The translations under genes and the position numbers were made by a program. Under the pieces are notes generated by a model that ran no database searches, had not been told where the DNA came from, and saw nothing but the letters and a program-made list of their open reading frames with translations. A stretch of DNA of 64,000 nt from Pomphorhynchus laevis (taxonomy: Eukaryota > Acanthocephala > Palaeacanthocephala > Echinorhynchida > Pomphorhynchidae): the NCBI GenBank assembly GCA_012934845.2, contig WNNJ02002567.1, forward strand, positions 1 through 64,000, read 5' to 3'. Shown here piece by piece: positions 1-10,919 of the stretch; the first letter of the stretch is position 1, and each line of letters starts with the position of its first letter.

Positions 1-430
1 CCTGTAGCAATGTACGGTGCTGAGTGCTGGGCAATGACAGCAGAAGCAGAACGTAAGCTTGGATGCATGGAAACCAAAATGCTAAGGTGGATCGCAGGAA
101 AGACTCGCCTAGATCATGTCCGTAACGAAGACATCCGCAAGCGATTTGGCGTAGCACCCATAGCAGACAAACTGAGAGAATCAAGGCTGCGATGGTATGG
201 ACATGTAATGAGGGCAGACGTGAACACATTAGCGCAGGCACCATTTCAAATCGAGGTCGACGGAAAGAGACCAATAGGAAGACCACAGAAAAGATGGATG
301 GATACCCTTCTTAAGGACATGAAAATGGTCGGACTCACGCCCAAAGACGCAGCAAAGAAGGCATTTTGGCGTCAACGATCGTGGCAAGCGGACCCCGTCA
401 TACGGGATAAACGCTAAGAAGAAAAAGAAG
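1..430 (+). CDS. RTE-type LINE, C-terminal end of ORF2 (5' part outside window)
   Basis: The frame is open from the first base to a TAA at 415-417, so the left end is cut by the window edge. The peptide is the segment that follows the reverse transcriptase in RTE-type LINEs: a METKMLRW block, then TRLDHVRNEDIR, FGVAPIADKLRE, RLRWYGHV and a basic GRPQKRW stretch before the end. The stop is followed almost at once by an A/G-rich aagaaaaagaag tail, as expected of RTE elements, which have very short 3' UTRs ending in simple repeats. The sequence is closest in my memory to nematode RTE copies. The visible part has no breaks, so the insertion may be fairly young. Role: C-terminal part of the endonuclease/reverse transcriptase polyprotein. 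Confidence 0.8.
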
Positions 431-990
431 ATAGTGATCACTGTTTTGATCATCGGGTCACTTGTCGAAGTGACGACGCGCGACTCGACATCGTCTGCAT
501 TGGGCTTTCTGACGCCAGATATGAGCGAACGTTCTTTGACGTTACGGTTTTCAACCATTTTGCTCCATCGTGTGCGTCTACGAGAAAAGCTGCATTTGAT
601 TTTCATGAAGCGAGAAAAAGATCAAAATACGCGGAACGTATCATCGATATCGAAAGGAGTAGATTTATGCCGCTGGTGTTCACGGCTTCTGGTGCTGCGG
701 GACCCGACGCCATGGTTTTGCTCAGGACAATTGCTCGATTGCGTTCATCACGTGGGAATAAAAGCTATGTTGAATGCCTGTGCGGCCTCAGAAGGTCCAT
801 AAGTTTGCTGCTGTGTCGTGCTGCCTCACATGCAATCAGAGGGTGCCGGTCGACTAGGGGTCACCCATATAGTCGTGGATAATGTTTTAGAATAAATAAT
901 AATACATAACAATGTTAAATGTATATTCGCCCATTTGAGGGAACCATATGTTGTAATTAATAATATATTGTATTAAAAAAAATTATTTCG
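431..990 (+). mobile_element. Family C LINE 3' fragment with R2-like C-terminal nuclease region (copy i)
   Basis: The open stretch from about 462 to 882 has DDARLDIV, RTFFDVTVFN, a basic HEARKRSKY segment, FMPLVFTASG and finally IRGCRSTRG before a stop at 880-882. The order (acidic ARLD, then FFDV, then a basic helix) matches the C-terminal restriction-like endonuclease of R2-type LINEs, which nicks the target DNA. The zinc-binding part seen in other copies here is missing, so this copy is 5' truncated and starts right after the RTE tail. The 3' tail (about 885-990) contains CCCATTTGAGGGAACC followed by TAATAATA-rich sequence. Similar tails occur near 22,240 and, on minus, near 27,770. Family name uncertain; nuclease assignment is by motif order only. 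Confidence 0.6.
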
Positions 991-1072
991 ACAAACAGAC
1001 GAGCAAAGCTCACAGTTGCACTGTTAAAAAAAGAAAAGAAAAAGTAAAGAAAAAAAGACTCACAAACAAAAG

Positions 1073-3497
1073 TCACAAAAGTTTATGTTTGAATGCTGAA
1101 ACCGATCTTGAGTTGACAATTTCTTCACTTAATCGGTTCCACTTACTTACGATTCGGTGTCCAAATTGTACAGTTTTAGAGCGTATAACTCGGCGATGGG
1201 CTAAAGTAAAATTGTGTCCACGCAAAGCCCGACTTTTCCGAACAGTCATCAATTCTCTTAAGACGTGATTTCCCTTGTGTAAAGCTTCCCATGTTGAACA
1301 CATATCTCGCCGAAACCGAAGGTCGCTTATAGAAACCATACCAAGTTTTTTTAGCCTTTCATTATAAGGTAAGGCTTTAACTGAATTTACGAGCTTTGTT
1401 GCCCGGCGCAGCACATTTTCAATTCTACTTTTCTCGTATACTGTTCTTGGGAACGAACATTGTGATGCATAGGTAAGATGACTGATCACAAATGCGTTGG
1501 CGAGTGCTCTAAATGAAACTGGACTCAACACACTAAAAGTTCTACGAATCATCCCAACCATTCGATTTGCTTTCGAGCAAGCCAACTCAGTATTCCAACT
1601 AGTCGAAAAATCATTCGCAACTACTATTCCAAGGTCGCTAAGACGAGTTACTACTTTAATGTTCTGATCCTCAAGATGATAAGTTGGATACACACTATGA
1701 CTGCGTGATTGTAAACGCATACAAGCACACTTTGATATATTCAGTGACAGACCATTCATATAAGCCCAGTTGGAAATGCTGTCGATATCCGATTGAACTA
1801 GCACCGTGTCCGAATCTGACCGGATAGCCTGCCAAATTTTTAGGTCGTCTGCATATAAAAGAGAGTGTGAGTTCAAAATGGAAGGAAGGTCATTAATGAA
1901 AACACAGAATAACAATGGGCTGAGGACCGAACCCTGCGGAACTCCAACATTGACCGGATAAGGATCAGAAAGAGAACCATTTACAACAACCTGATAGAAT
2001 CTGTTAGATAAAAATTCTTTTATCCAGCGAATAATAAGTGGATCAATGTTTAGAGCACGCATTTTCTGAATCAAGATGTCATGTGGAACCATATCAAACG
2101 CTTTTGAAAAATCAAAAAATACTATATCAACATCAAAGCCCTTATCAACTGACGAACCCCAGCTATTCTGGGCAATCAAGAGATTAGTGATTGTTGAGCG
2201 ATCCCTTCGAAATCCATGTTGATTGTTACACAATAATTTGTTGGATTCTAGATAATCGCTTAGAATGCAGTATATTATCCTTTCCAAAACTCGACAGAAT
2301 ACACACGTTAGATTTATCGGGCGATAATTTTCAACTGAAGATGGATCACCTTTCTTCAAAATAGGCCTTATCAACGAAAGTTTCCAATTCATCGGGACAC
2401 AACCGAAGTACAAGGAGGCGACACAAATCCAATATAGTGGTATGCCGATAACATCAGCGATATTCTTGAGAAATACCGGTGGTAAACGATCAGGACAAAT
2501 AGAACCTGACGATTTAAGCCGCTTGAGCTCTAGCACTACATCATTAACAGAAAACATCTGAAGAATGTTTATATTCGATGGACAGTACGAGGCATAGGTG
2601 ATGGAGGAGGATTTACGAACTCCTATGCAAAAATGTTGAGCGAAAGCATTCGCTATGTCATCATATTTAATCAATGTGCAACCATCAGTATCAACAAGTG
2701 AACCAATGTGTTTATTTTTGTTGTTGAAATTAGCATAATTGAATACGGATTTAGGATTATGAATTGACATTTGAGCAATTTTCTCTTCAAATTGACATTG
2801 TTTGAAGCGTTTAAGAAATGTGAACCGATTTCTGGCCTCTTTATACCTACAGTAATCAATACTATTATTAGAAAACAACTGGAATTTCATTTTTTTTAAT
2901 TTTAAAGCATTCTTTAACTCTTTGTCAAACCAAGGTTTATGGTGTATACGATTTGCAACGGTTTTACGGGGCGAAAATCGTATGAGTAATTCCTTAAGGG
3001 TGGCTTCTAACTGATAGCATGCCTTATCAACCCCAACATAAAACGGACTGAGCCATGAAATACTTAATAGATTCTGATGCACAAGTTCGAAGTTAGTTTT
3101 AAAATAATTTAAAGAATTCTGTTGTAATCTACAAGCTGAAGGACGTGTAAAATCTGAGTAGAAATTGAGAACACAGTGATCTGACCTACCCAAAGGATCG
3201 GAGTGCGTAACTTTGTGTATAATGTTAGACAAATATCAAGTAGCGATTGATTTTCTTGGGAAAATCGGGTAAATTTTGAAACATGTTGGGTAAGGTTTAG
3301 CGAGTTAATCATATCAAGAAATAATGATGTGGACGGACTACACACAGAAGATGTGTAGGTGTTCCAATCTACTGTCGCTAAGTTGAAATCACCAACTATA
3401 AAAAGATTTGGTTTGGAACCAAACTCTAGAATGTAATCGATCAAGCAACAAACATCTGAAGTGGGATTGCGATAGATTAAGCCTAAAGTCACTGAAC
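1073..3497 (-). pseudogene. Element A ORF, 3' part: end of endonuclease plus reverse transcriptase
   Basis: This is the catalytic core of a CR1-type LINE. The first 90 codons (3,497 to about 3,230) give GLIYRNP, VGDFNLA and SLLDICLT, the conserved end of the AP-type endonuclease that nicks target DNA. After a one-base shift a 719-residue frame runs to 1,073. It holds SDHC (endonuclease end, about residue 18), RPINLTC near 304, FFDFSKAFD (RT motif A) near 372, GVPQGSVLSPLL (motif B) near 430, YADDLKIW (catalytic motif C) near 460, LGIVV near 535, and the CR1-style tail with RGHNFTLAHRR and WNRLSEEIV. All RT motifs look intact. The 3' end has no poly-A but an A/G-rich run. Only the frameshift near 3,230 is visible here. 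Confidence 0.82.
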
Positions 3498-3581
3498 CAA
3501 GGGTAAAAAAAGATTTATTTTAACGTGGCAAATGCGTGCCAGCGCACGCTTACATGACCACAACAAAAACAAAACTGTGAA

Positions 3582-6500
3582 TCAGGCGTCGAGAAGGTGT
3601 GAACGGAGGAGGTGTTTGAATGTGATAAAAGAGGGAGCGCGGCGGACGTCGAGAGGGAGTTGATTCCAGGCGAGTGAGGCGGCGACGAGGAAGGATCGGA
3701 GACCGTAGTTGTTGGAGTAATTAGGAACGTGGAGTAAGAGGGTATGACAGGAACGAAGCGATAGCGAGGTGGGGCGAGTATCGTCTAAGAAAGGAAGGTT
3801 GATGAACGATGGGGAGCCGACAGCGATGAGACGAAAAGTAATGAGAAGAAGGCGGAGTTTGATGCGGATGTGGATGGTGGGCCAGGAGAGTTGGGCAAAA
3901 TATGTGGATGTGTGGTTGAAGTGACGGAGGCGAAAGAGCACTCGAACGGCGGTGTTGATTATTCGTTGTAGGGGTAGGATGATGGATTTTGGAGAATTGG
4001 CGAAAAGGCTAAGGCAGTAATCGATTTTAGGGAAAATAAGCGATAAAAGAAGAGACATACAAGAACGGAAGTCGATAAGGGGGCGGATATGGCGGATGTC
4101 ACGGAGAATTAAGTTAGATGAGCGGACCTTGTCACGGACAAAGAGTTTAAGGGAAAGGTGATCATCGAAATGGAAGCCTAAGAAAGTGAGATTGTGGACT
4201 ACAGGGATGATCGATGAGGCAAAAGATACAATGGGATGAGATATGCTTGGTTTACGGGGAAGGATCTACATTATTTTGGACTTTTCGGCGTTTAGAACGA
4301 TATGGAGATTGGAGAGACGCTTGTAGATAGAAGAGAGACAGTTGGAGGCAGAAATGGCGATATCGTGTATGCCATGTGCGGGTGCATGATCATAGATTAG
4401 AATGTCATCGGCGTATTGCATGACGTTAAAGGAGTAAGGTTTGATAAATGGAGAGAGATCGCCAAGCAAAAGAGAGAAAAGCAGGGGACCTAGGACTGAA
4501 CCTTGTGGAACCCCGCAAAAAATAGGGATGGGAGGGGAGGATGATGAATTAGAATAGACGCGAAAGGAACGGTCGGATAGATATGAGGCGAACCAAGCTA
4601 CGAAGAAGGAAGAAAAGCCGTAATCATAACGAAGGCGAGAAAGGAGGACGGAGTGGTCGACAATGTCGAATGCGGAGGAGAGGTCCAGGGAGATGAGAAC
4701 ACTATATAGAGCCTTGTCTCGAGAAATGAGTAAGTCGTTGTACACTTTTATGCATGCGATTTCTGTCGAGTGATTAGAGCGGAAAGCGGATTGGAAAGGA
4801 GGGTACAGATTGGATGAGGAGAGATAAGCGTTGATTTGTATTAAGATGAGGCGTTCTAAGAGCTTAGAAAGAGTAGGGAGTAGTGAAATGGGGCGATAGC
4901 TAGAAGGAAGGGAGGGGTCGAGCGATTGTTTCTTAAGGAGGGGACGAACGATTGCGGATTTCCCGTTTGAAGGGAAGATACGATTGCGGATGGACGAGTT
5001 AAACAAGGTTGTGAGAAATGGGGATATCGATGAGCATATAGATTTTAATATGTGGGTAGGCAGGGGATCGGCAGGTGAGGTTTTGTTGGGCAAGGACATG
5101 AGGACAGATGATACTTCTGTAGGTGATACAGGGAGAAGATGAAAGAGTTCGGGAAGGATGAGAGTAGACTGGGCAGAGTGGGATAGGATGGAGACCGGGG
5201 TGTGAGAGAGCAGCGTGGATACTTTAGTCTGGAGAAATGACGAATAATCATTAGCATTGATGTTGCAAGGCGTAGAGGAACGAGCCAGGATTGAGTTAAA
5301 AGTATGCCAGAGAGTCTTAGAGTTGAATGAAGTGATTATTTTATGCTGCCAGAAGGAGTTGCATTTGGTACGTAGTAGGTTGAGATGAGACCGGCGAAGA
5401 GCAAGATAGGAATCACGGAAAGACGGAGTGATCGAGCGGAAATCGCGTCTGAGAGAGCGGTGATAGACTCGAAAAGCATGGCGGAGTCGACGCTTTGAGA
5501 GTAGGCATTGGATGTCAAACCATGGGGCACGGTGCAAGCGACGGTGTGGGTGAGACTTGAAGGGCAAGAGAATATCGAGAGTGGATGTGAGTTCAGAGTC
5601 GAAAAGAAAGGCGAGATCGTGAGGAGATGAATATGTTATTGTGGGTAATGATAGAGACGATTTGAGTAAGGCAGAGCGGAGAAGGGAAAGGTCAAGATTT
5701 CTCCAAGGGCGACGTAGGATTGTAGGTGTGTGAGGAGGGGTGTGGTTGCGAGCGAGATCAAGGGTGATAAGAAAGTGATCGGATAGACCAGGATCAGAGA
5801 TGGACAGTGAGGTGTGGGCAGCAAAATGATCGGGGACAGCGATGATGTCGAGTGCCCCGCCAAGTATATGTGTGGGGGCAGTGGAGATTAGTTTGTAATT
5901 GTAGTTGGATAGAATGTTGATGAAGCGGATGGAATCTGTGGAAGAGGGGCGGTCTAGGCGGATATTGAAGTCGCCTAGAACGAGTGAAGGGATTGAGGAC
6001 AAAGAACAATGAGAAAGGAGGTCAGCGAGTTCGGTAAAAAATAAGGCTGTAGGAGCTGATGAACCAGGACGGTATACAATGGCGAGATCTAGAGTGATCG
6101 GGTTAGAATAACGACAAGTGAGCAATTCAAAAGAGCAAGGACTGAAAGGGGGATTGATTTTGCGAAGAGACGCTGGGTGACGCGCGAATGCGACGATGCC
6201 GCCATGATTAGAGGATTTAGAAGGGCATGAGCTGAGGGGGCGGGCGGATTCGACTAGGGAGCAACCGGCAGAGAGCAGACGGCGAATGGAAAGGTCGTCG
6301 GAATCTGAGTGCCAGGATTCGGTGAGGCAGAAAAGATCGATGGATTGCTTGGTGAATAGGTTGAGGATAAGATCGGATTTATTGAGAATAGATCTAGTGT
6401 TGAGGAGACCGAGGCGGAAACCGTGTGCTGTGGCGAAAGAGACTAGTGGAGAAGACACATAGGAGAGATGGAGCGCCATCGAATTTTTGGACGGGTGTGG

Positions 6501-7841
6501 ACAATTTGAAAATTTCCGTCTATGTTTCGGATGGCGAGTGAAGTTTCGCCGTTTTCCTCGCGACGACGTTTTTCGATGCGGGCTGAAGAGATTTGAGCGA
6601 TTTCGGAAGGGGCGCGATCGGGGAAAATTCGAGTGGTTGAAGATGACATGAGTTTGAATCGTTGAGAGAGGACAGAAGACGCGTGAGAGCGATGCTTGAA
6701 AACAATTTTTTAGGAGAGGGGGCTGGGAAGGATTAGATTGAGAAGATTTGTTTAGACGGATGAATGCGACTGGAGAAATGTCCTTGAAAAAGGATGGTTT
6801 ATCCGCAGGAACAATAGACGAGAGGATGGATCTGAAGGCGGAAACATCGTGGTCCAGACGTGCTTGTGGAGATAAGGAGTTAGAAGGCGTGATATTAGTA
6901 ACAATGACGCAACGATCGCGAGAAGCAAAGCGCTTCCGTAAAGGAGGACGACTGACGTGAGTAGGTGAGATCACGATAGTAGAGCAGGCAGTTGATGATT
7001 TGGAGGGATTTGGTTTGATGACGGTAGACATAGAGGATAATGATAATAAAGAGGGTGGCAAGCGATGTGAGGAAAGGTTATGAGTGGAAGGATAGTGGAG
7101 GCTGGTGGAGGTGATTTTGATTGATGGATGCAAGTTATTGAGAAACGAGACAGGAAGGACGGGACGTGGGGTGTCGGGGAGTGAACATACATTAGTTGTA
7201 ACAATTTGCGGCTCCGTCACTGTATCGGTAGATTTATCATAAACTTGACAAAATCCATCTTGCTGCGATACAATTTGCGGCTCCTTCAGATTATCTGATA
7301 ATGGATTATCTGATGATGACGTAGAAACGCAATGAGGGGTAGAAATGTAAGGTGATTTATCTGATACGACAAAAGAAATACTGGGTTGCAAATGGTCAAT
7401 GACAGTAACATCAGAAGATTGAGCTGATTGATTGGGCAAAATTGAAGGATGTATAGTAATACCTGTAGAAGAGATGGGAGATTTGGCATTCTTAGAGGCA
7501 ATCGAATGCGGGAGAATTGGGCATCGAGGTTGAGACTTATTACAATACGAAGAGGCATGTGTGGACATCGCTGCATTGCCAGATAGTTTCAATATATTTG
7601 TCTTGAGACTCTCTATTTCACTCTTCATCGTATTTATCATCTTAGCCGAACAGTAGCCACAGTAGAATTCGTTGTCTGCAAGGCAAGATGCCTGGGATTC
7701 TGAAGTCCAAATACTTACCCACGTGTGACAATCATTGTTTGAGCAAAGGACTTGTTGTTCAGATCCATTGGAAACATCTCTAACATCGGTGTTGGACGCA
7801 ACATGGTTGGGAACTTGAGACTTTTGTTTTTTCCGACCCAT
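3582..7841 (-). pseudogene. Element B single ORF: PHD-like finger, endonuclease, reverse transcriptase
   Basis: The ATG at 7,839-7,841 starts a frame of about 1,420 codons with one internal TAG at 4,266-4,268; B2 has TGG (Trp) there. Residues 30-65 form a Cys/His cluster (LCSNNDCHTW, EFYCGYCSAKM), PHD-like. Residues 90-470 are Ser/Pro-rich and low complexity. The AP-type endonuclease begins near 473 (GLLNTRSILNK), with CLTESW, VLGDFNIRL and SDHFLITLDL. The reverse transcriptase has SSYRPISLLPTLSK, SLDLSSAFDIVDH near 1,050, GVPQGSVLGPLLF near 1,112 and MQYADDILIY near 1,143. After the stop the same frame carries the usual L2/CR1 tail (LFPKIDYCLSLF, AWNQLPLDVR). All catalytic motifs are present. 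Strand choice is firm: the opposite frames are shadows. Confidence 0.85.
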
Positions 7842-7894
7842 TTGTATATAGTCGTTTGATTCGTGATTTTATTCTCCTCGTTGTATGTATATTA

Positions 7895-8030
7895 GATTGT
7901 ATGTTATTTATTGTAGATGACGGGAGATTGTATGTTATTTATTGTAGATGACGGGAGATTGTATGTTATTTATTGTAGATGACGGGAGATTGTATGTTAT
8001 TTATTGTAGATGACGGCAGATGACGGGAGC
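7895..8030 (+). repeat. 31-bp tandem repeat in element B leader, about 4 copies
   Basis: A 31-base unit starting GATTGTATGTTATTTATTG recurs at 7,895, 7,926, 7,957 and 7,988 with almost no changes. It sits just upstream (minus strand) of B's ATG, so it belongs to the 5' leader. Tandem leader units are known to act as promoter monomers in mouse L1. That role here is only inference. Confidence 0.9.
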
Positions 8031-8116
8031 AAATTGTACCATGTGTTATTTTATTGTATGTTTATAAGAAACCAATTTTTTTTTAGAAACCAAAATTTTT
8101 TTTATAATAAAGGGTA

Positions 8117-9792
8117 GGAAGAGACAAGGGTAGGAAGAGACACACTACCCCACAATAACTCGATTCCATCGGACGCTCGTACATCTAGCAATTTAAACAC
8201 TAAACTATTATGCACATAGATAATCACTCCACCACCCTTGCAGATAGATCTGTCAACTCGATAAGATGTATAATTTTCAATCCAGATCTCAGCATCAGTA
8301 ATTCTATCATGAAGCCATGTTTCAGTAATAGCAACTAATAGCGGATGCGAATTCTCAATGCGGAGTTTTAATTCGTCAATTTTTGGAAGAAGACTACGGG
8401 CGTTCGTATATAATAACAAACATTCTAAGCTTAAGGGTAGAGTCTGCTGAGCCAACGATATCGGTATGTATGACTGATAATCCTCGCTACGTCGCTCAAG
8501 AGCCGACCACAATGGGGAGGAGTAATGGACAATATTTCTTAAACATTTATTATCCACATATGAAATATTTGAAATTACCAATGACTTATGAGCGGCGGAA
8601 GAAGGATTGAATGATCTAACTGTAGAGGCATCCAATGTATTTGAGTCTTCCTCCCGCACAACCTGAAAATTTCGAATTGTCAAGTTTGACTCACCAGCTT
8701 CAATACGAGACTTCAAACATTGTTTAGCTTCACGTAGATGCTTACGTTCATTCACGTCGAGATCTTTTAACAATCTTGCAGACGAACCTTGGAGACGATA
8801 AGAGTTCCTAAAGATAGTCTTAACGGCTTTTGGATATGTCAGAATGGCTTTTAGCAGTCTAGGACGATCGTTAATTTTCCTCCCTATGCGGAATAAAGCA
8901 ACTATTTTAATACTAGATACTATCTCTTCTGGGGATTGTGCCAAAACGATCGTGAGAATATTACGTACCCTCGACAAATCTTCATTTAGTCGGTTTTGGA
9001 TATTGACAGAGCTTGATTCCGACACATTGGCGAAAATAATAGAACGCAAAGGATCATGCTGTTTACGCAGTTGTGAGAAAGTAGACATTTGCTGCACCGG
9101 AGAACTCGCTCTAGAGGCATTCATTGATTGAGATGATATGAGATGAGCTTCCTTAATGTGCTCGTTTACGCACTCTTTATGTAGAACCACACTGTCATTA
9201 CTAGTAGCTGAGTTCTGTATATCATCATTGCCTGTGTGAGTGTTGACAGTCAGCGTTCGTTCATTTTCTGTTTGACGAACAGTATACGATTTTGAGTGAC
9301 CTCTCTTCCAGATACGAACAGGAGTGAAACCCGTAACTGACGATGTAGTCTTGCTAACTGCATGTGGGAATCGATGTGCATTTGGATCGATATCTGCATT
9401 ATTGAAGGATTTATTCGAAGTTATAGAATTCACCTCACCCACCACCTCAGTTAACTTATGCTGTATTTTCCGTTGTAAATTTACCTCAGATGCACTAGAG
9501 AGAATACTATTCTGTAGCATAGTTACGATCTTCCTTAAGCTCTGACACCATTTTAATATTATTTTGTAATTTTTCCTCAAGAATAGTGTTCCATTCACAA
9601 TTACGAGCCGCACACACCACAACAAAATTTACCGGATTGAACTACTTTAATATCATCCGCTTTAACATTAATTTTAGACCATATGTTACAATTCACAGAG
9701 CAACATGCCACCTCTATCTCTACATATTGGTCCTTAACAGGACTTGCGAAACATTGGATTTTAACTTGCTTCTTACAATTTTTCCCCACCAT
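8117..9792 (-). pseudogene. Element A ORF, 5' part: PHD-like finger, linker and endonuclease start
   Basis: The reading frame opens at an ATG at 9,790-9,792 and gives a short Cys-rich region (CFASPV, ACCSVNCNIW, CCGVCGS) like the PHD-type finger at the start of many CR1 ORF1 proteins. A one-base frameshift near 9,610 then leads into a roughly 500-residue frame ending where element B inserted. That frame has a Ser/Thr-rich linker, a charged segment with DVNERKHLREAKQCLKSR, and then the AP-endonuclease start: LLLYTNARSLLPKIDELK, AITETWL (catalytic Glu) and GGGVIIYV. Finger and endonuclease appear to share one frame, as in element B. This suggests a single-ORF organisation, or an ORF1/ORF2 fusion, in these families. 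Confidence 0.72.
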
Positions 9793-10330
9793 ATATATCC
9801 AATTTGATATTGTCAGTTTAACTTCAGTGATGGTTTAACTTCGGATGTCGTCGATGGTTGTCGATGGTTGTCGATAATTGTCAAGCGGATGGTTGTCGTT
9901 AGTTGTCGTCGAAGGTTGTCGTTGGTTGTCGTCGAAGATTGTAGTTTGATTGTTTTACAATCTTGGTGGACAAGATTTTCCGCGAGCGAAGCGAGCGGAA
10001 CTGAAATCTGGAACTGAAATCTGGAACTGAAATCTGGAACTGAAATCTGGAACTGAAATCTGGAACTGAAATCTGGAACTGAAATCTGGAACTGAAATCT
10101 GGAACTGAAATCTGGAACTGAAATCTGGAACTGAAATCTGGAACTGAAATCTGGAACTGAAATCTGGAACTGAAATCTGGAACTGAAATCTGGAACTGAA
10201 ATCTGGAACTGAAATCTGGAACTGAAATCTGGAACTGAAATCTGGAACTGAAATCTGGAACTGAAATCTGAACTGAAATCTGGTACTGAAATCTGGAACT
10301 GAAATTGTGTATTTAAGCTGTTAAATTTTT
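9793..10330 (-). promoter_or_regulatory. Element A 5' leader with two simple-repeat blocks
   Basis: Between A's start codon and its 5' end lie a block rich in GTTGTCG/GTCGTCGA (about 9,846-9,945), the string AGCGAGCGGAACTG, a 13-bp minisatellite (9,997-10,306) and the terminal motif TGTGTATTTAAGCT (about 10,306-10,320). The same order (AGCGAGCGGAACTG, minisatellite, TGTGTATTTAAGCT) occurs at element B2's 5' end. This is probably the internal promoter/leader region; that function is inferred from position only. Confidence 0.6.
9997..10306 (+). repeat. 13-bp minisatellite, about 24 copies
   Basis: The unit GGAACTGAAATCT is repeated about 24 times almost perfectly; the last few copies vary. It sits in the leader of element A (minus). 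Its unit resembles the 16-bp unit GGAACTGGATTGATCT at 18,824-19,447, differing by a short insertion and a few bases. Confidence 0.95.
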
Positions 10331-10344
10331 TTTCTCTCCATATC

Positions 10345-10458
10345 TAGAAGGAAGGGCGGGGTCGAGCAATTATTTCTTAAGGAGGGAACTAACGATTGCG
10401 GATTTCCAGTGTGAAGGGAAGATACCACTTCGGATGGGCGAGTTAAACAAGGTTGTGA
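10345..10458 (-). mobile_element. Short B-family LINE fragment
   Basis: About 114 bases match element B at roughly 4,903-5,015 (the stretch upstream of its RT motif A), with around 10% differences. Both ends are truncated. It abuts A's 5' end and joins directly to another RT fragment on the opposite strand, so this is a compound breakpoint. Confidence 0.75.
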
Positions 10459-10800
10459 ATGATTCAACTTAATCTTACAAAAGTATTTGATAGAATTGAT
10501 CATGATATATTTATTTACTGGTTATTTACCACAGTGCCGCTTGAGGTGGTTAAGTGGATACACGATTATCTTACAGACAGAAAACAAAGTATTATATTCG
10601 AAGGCATCATATCGAGTATTTGCAAGGTAAAGTGTGGGATTCGACAGGGAGAAGTATTCTCGCCGATTTTATAAAGGCATTTATTATTAATATTTTGTAA
10701 GGCTTGTAATCCCATAACTTCCCAAAGCTTACTTTTGCTAGTCCATACAGGACAATATTTATCTGTACATTGAACCTGATGAACCCGATTAACCCGCATA
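10459..10800 (+). mobile_element. LINE reverse-transcriptase fragment, family unclear
   Basis: The frame 10,459-10,674 reads LTKVFDRIDHDIF (motif A-like), VVKWIHDYLTDR and CGIRQGEVFSPIL (motif B-like), then stops. It differs clearly from A and B and is closest to R4/RTE-like or generic LINE RTs. The following 125 bases have no clear coding match. Confidence 0.55.
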
Positions 10801-10919
10801 TTTAGTTGTCTTGGACTGTGACATTTTTCTTGGTTATTTATAAATAACTGATAGTATCTGATAGTAATTGTTTTTAAATAATTAATATATTTTAATTAAC
10901 TGATAGACTACTTTGTTAT

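Larger units (their letters stand above)
3506..8109 (-). mobile_element. Element B: nearly intact L2/CR1-like LINE inserted in A
   Basis: B runs 5' to 3' on minus from about 8,109 to 3,506. It has a leader with a 31-bp tandem repeat, one long reading frame (7,841 to 3,582) and a short 3' UTR ending in AAAATAAATC plus a T run. It lies inside A's endonuclease frame with an 8-bp TACCCTTG duplication. The 5' junction also carries an extra tandem copy of about 16 bp of A sequence (8,111-8,142), an untidy 5' join common in target-primed insertion. Only one in-frame stop is visible over 1,420 codons, so this is the youngest-looking LINE copy in the window. A second copy (B2) lies at 15,172-18,617. 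Confidence 0.85.
1016..10330 (-). mobile_element. Element A: CR1-type LINE interrupted by element B
   Basis: On the minus strand the parts run: a leader with minisatellites (about 9,793-10,330), an ORF beginning with a Cys-rich PHD-like region (9,792), a coiled/basic linker, an AP-type endonuclease start (about 8,120-8,420), then after a gap the rest of the endonuclease (3,497 down) and a full reverse transcriptase to a TGA at 1,073-1,075. The gap holds element B. The short string TACCCTTG (minus) lies on both sides of B (3,498-3,505 and 8,125-8,132). With B and one copy removed the frame reads SLPTLGSVTLGLIYRNP, so A was open here when B landed. Two one-base frameshifts are visible (near 9,610 and 3,230). 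The 3' end is an A-rich tract near 1,020-1,060. Confidence 0.8.

Noticed and set aside
6748-6960. Plus-strand frame opposite element B
   Set aside because: Shadow of B's minus-strand ORF; the same shadows appear in B2.
10566-10799. 77-codon minus frame with a C..C..W pattern that could be a PHD-like finger
   Set aside because: Too short and partly antisense to an RT fragment; cysteines do not fill a finger pattern.
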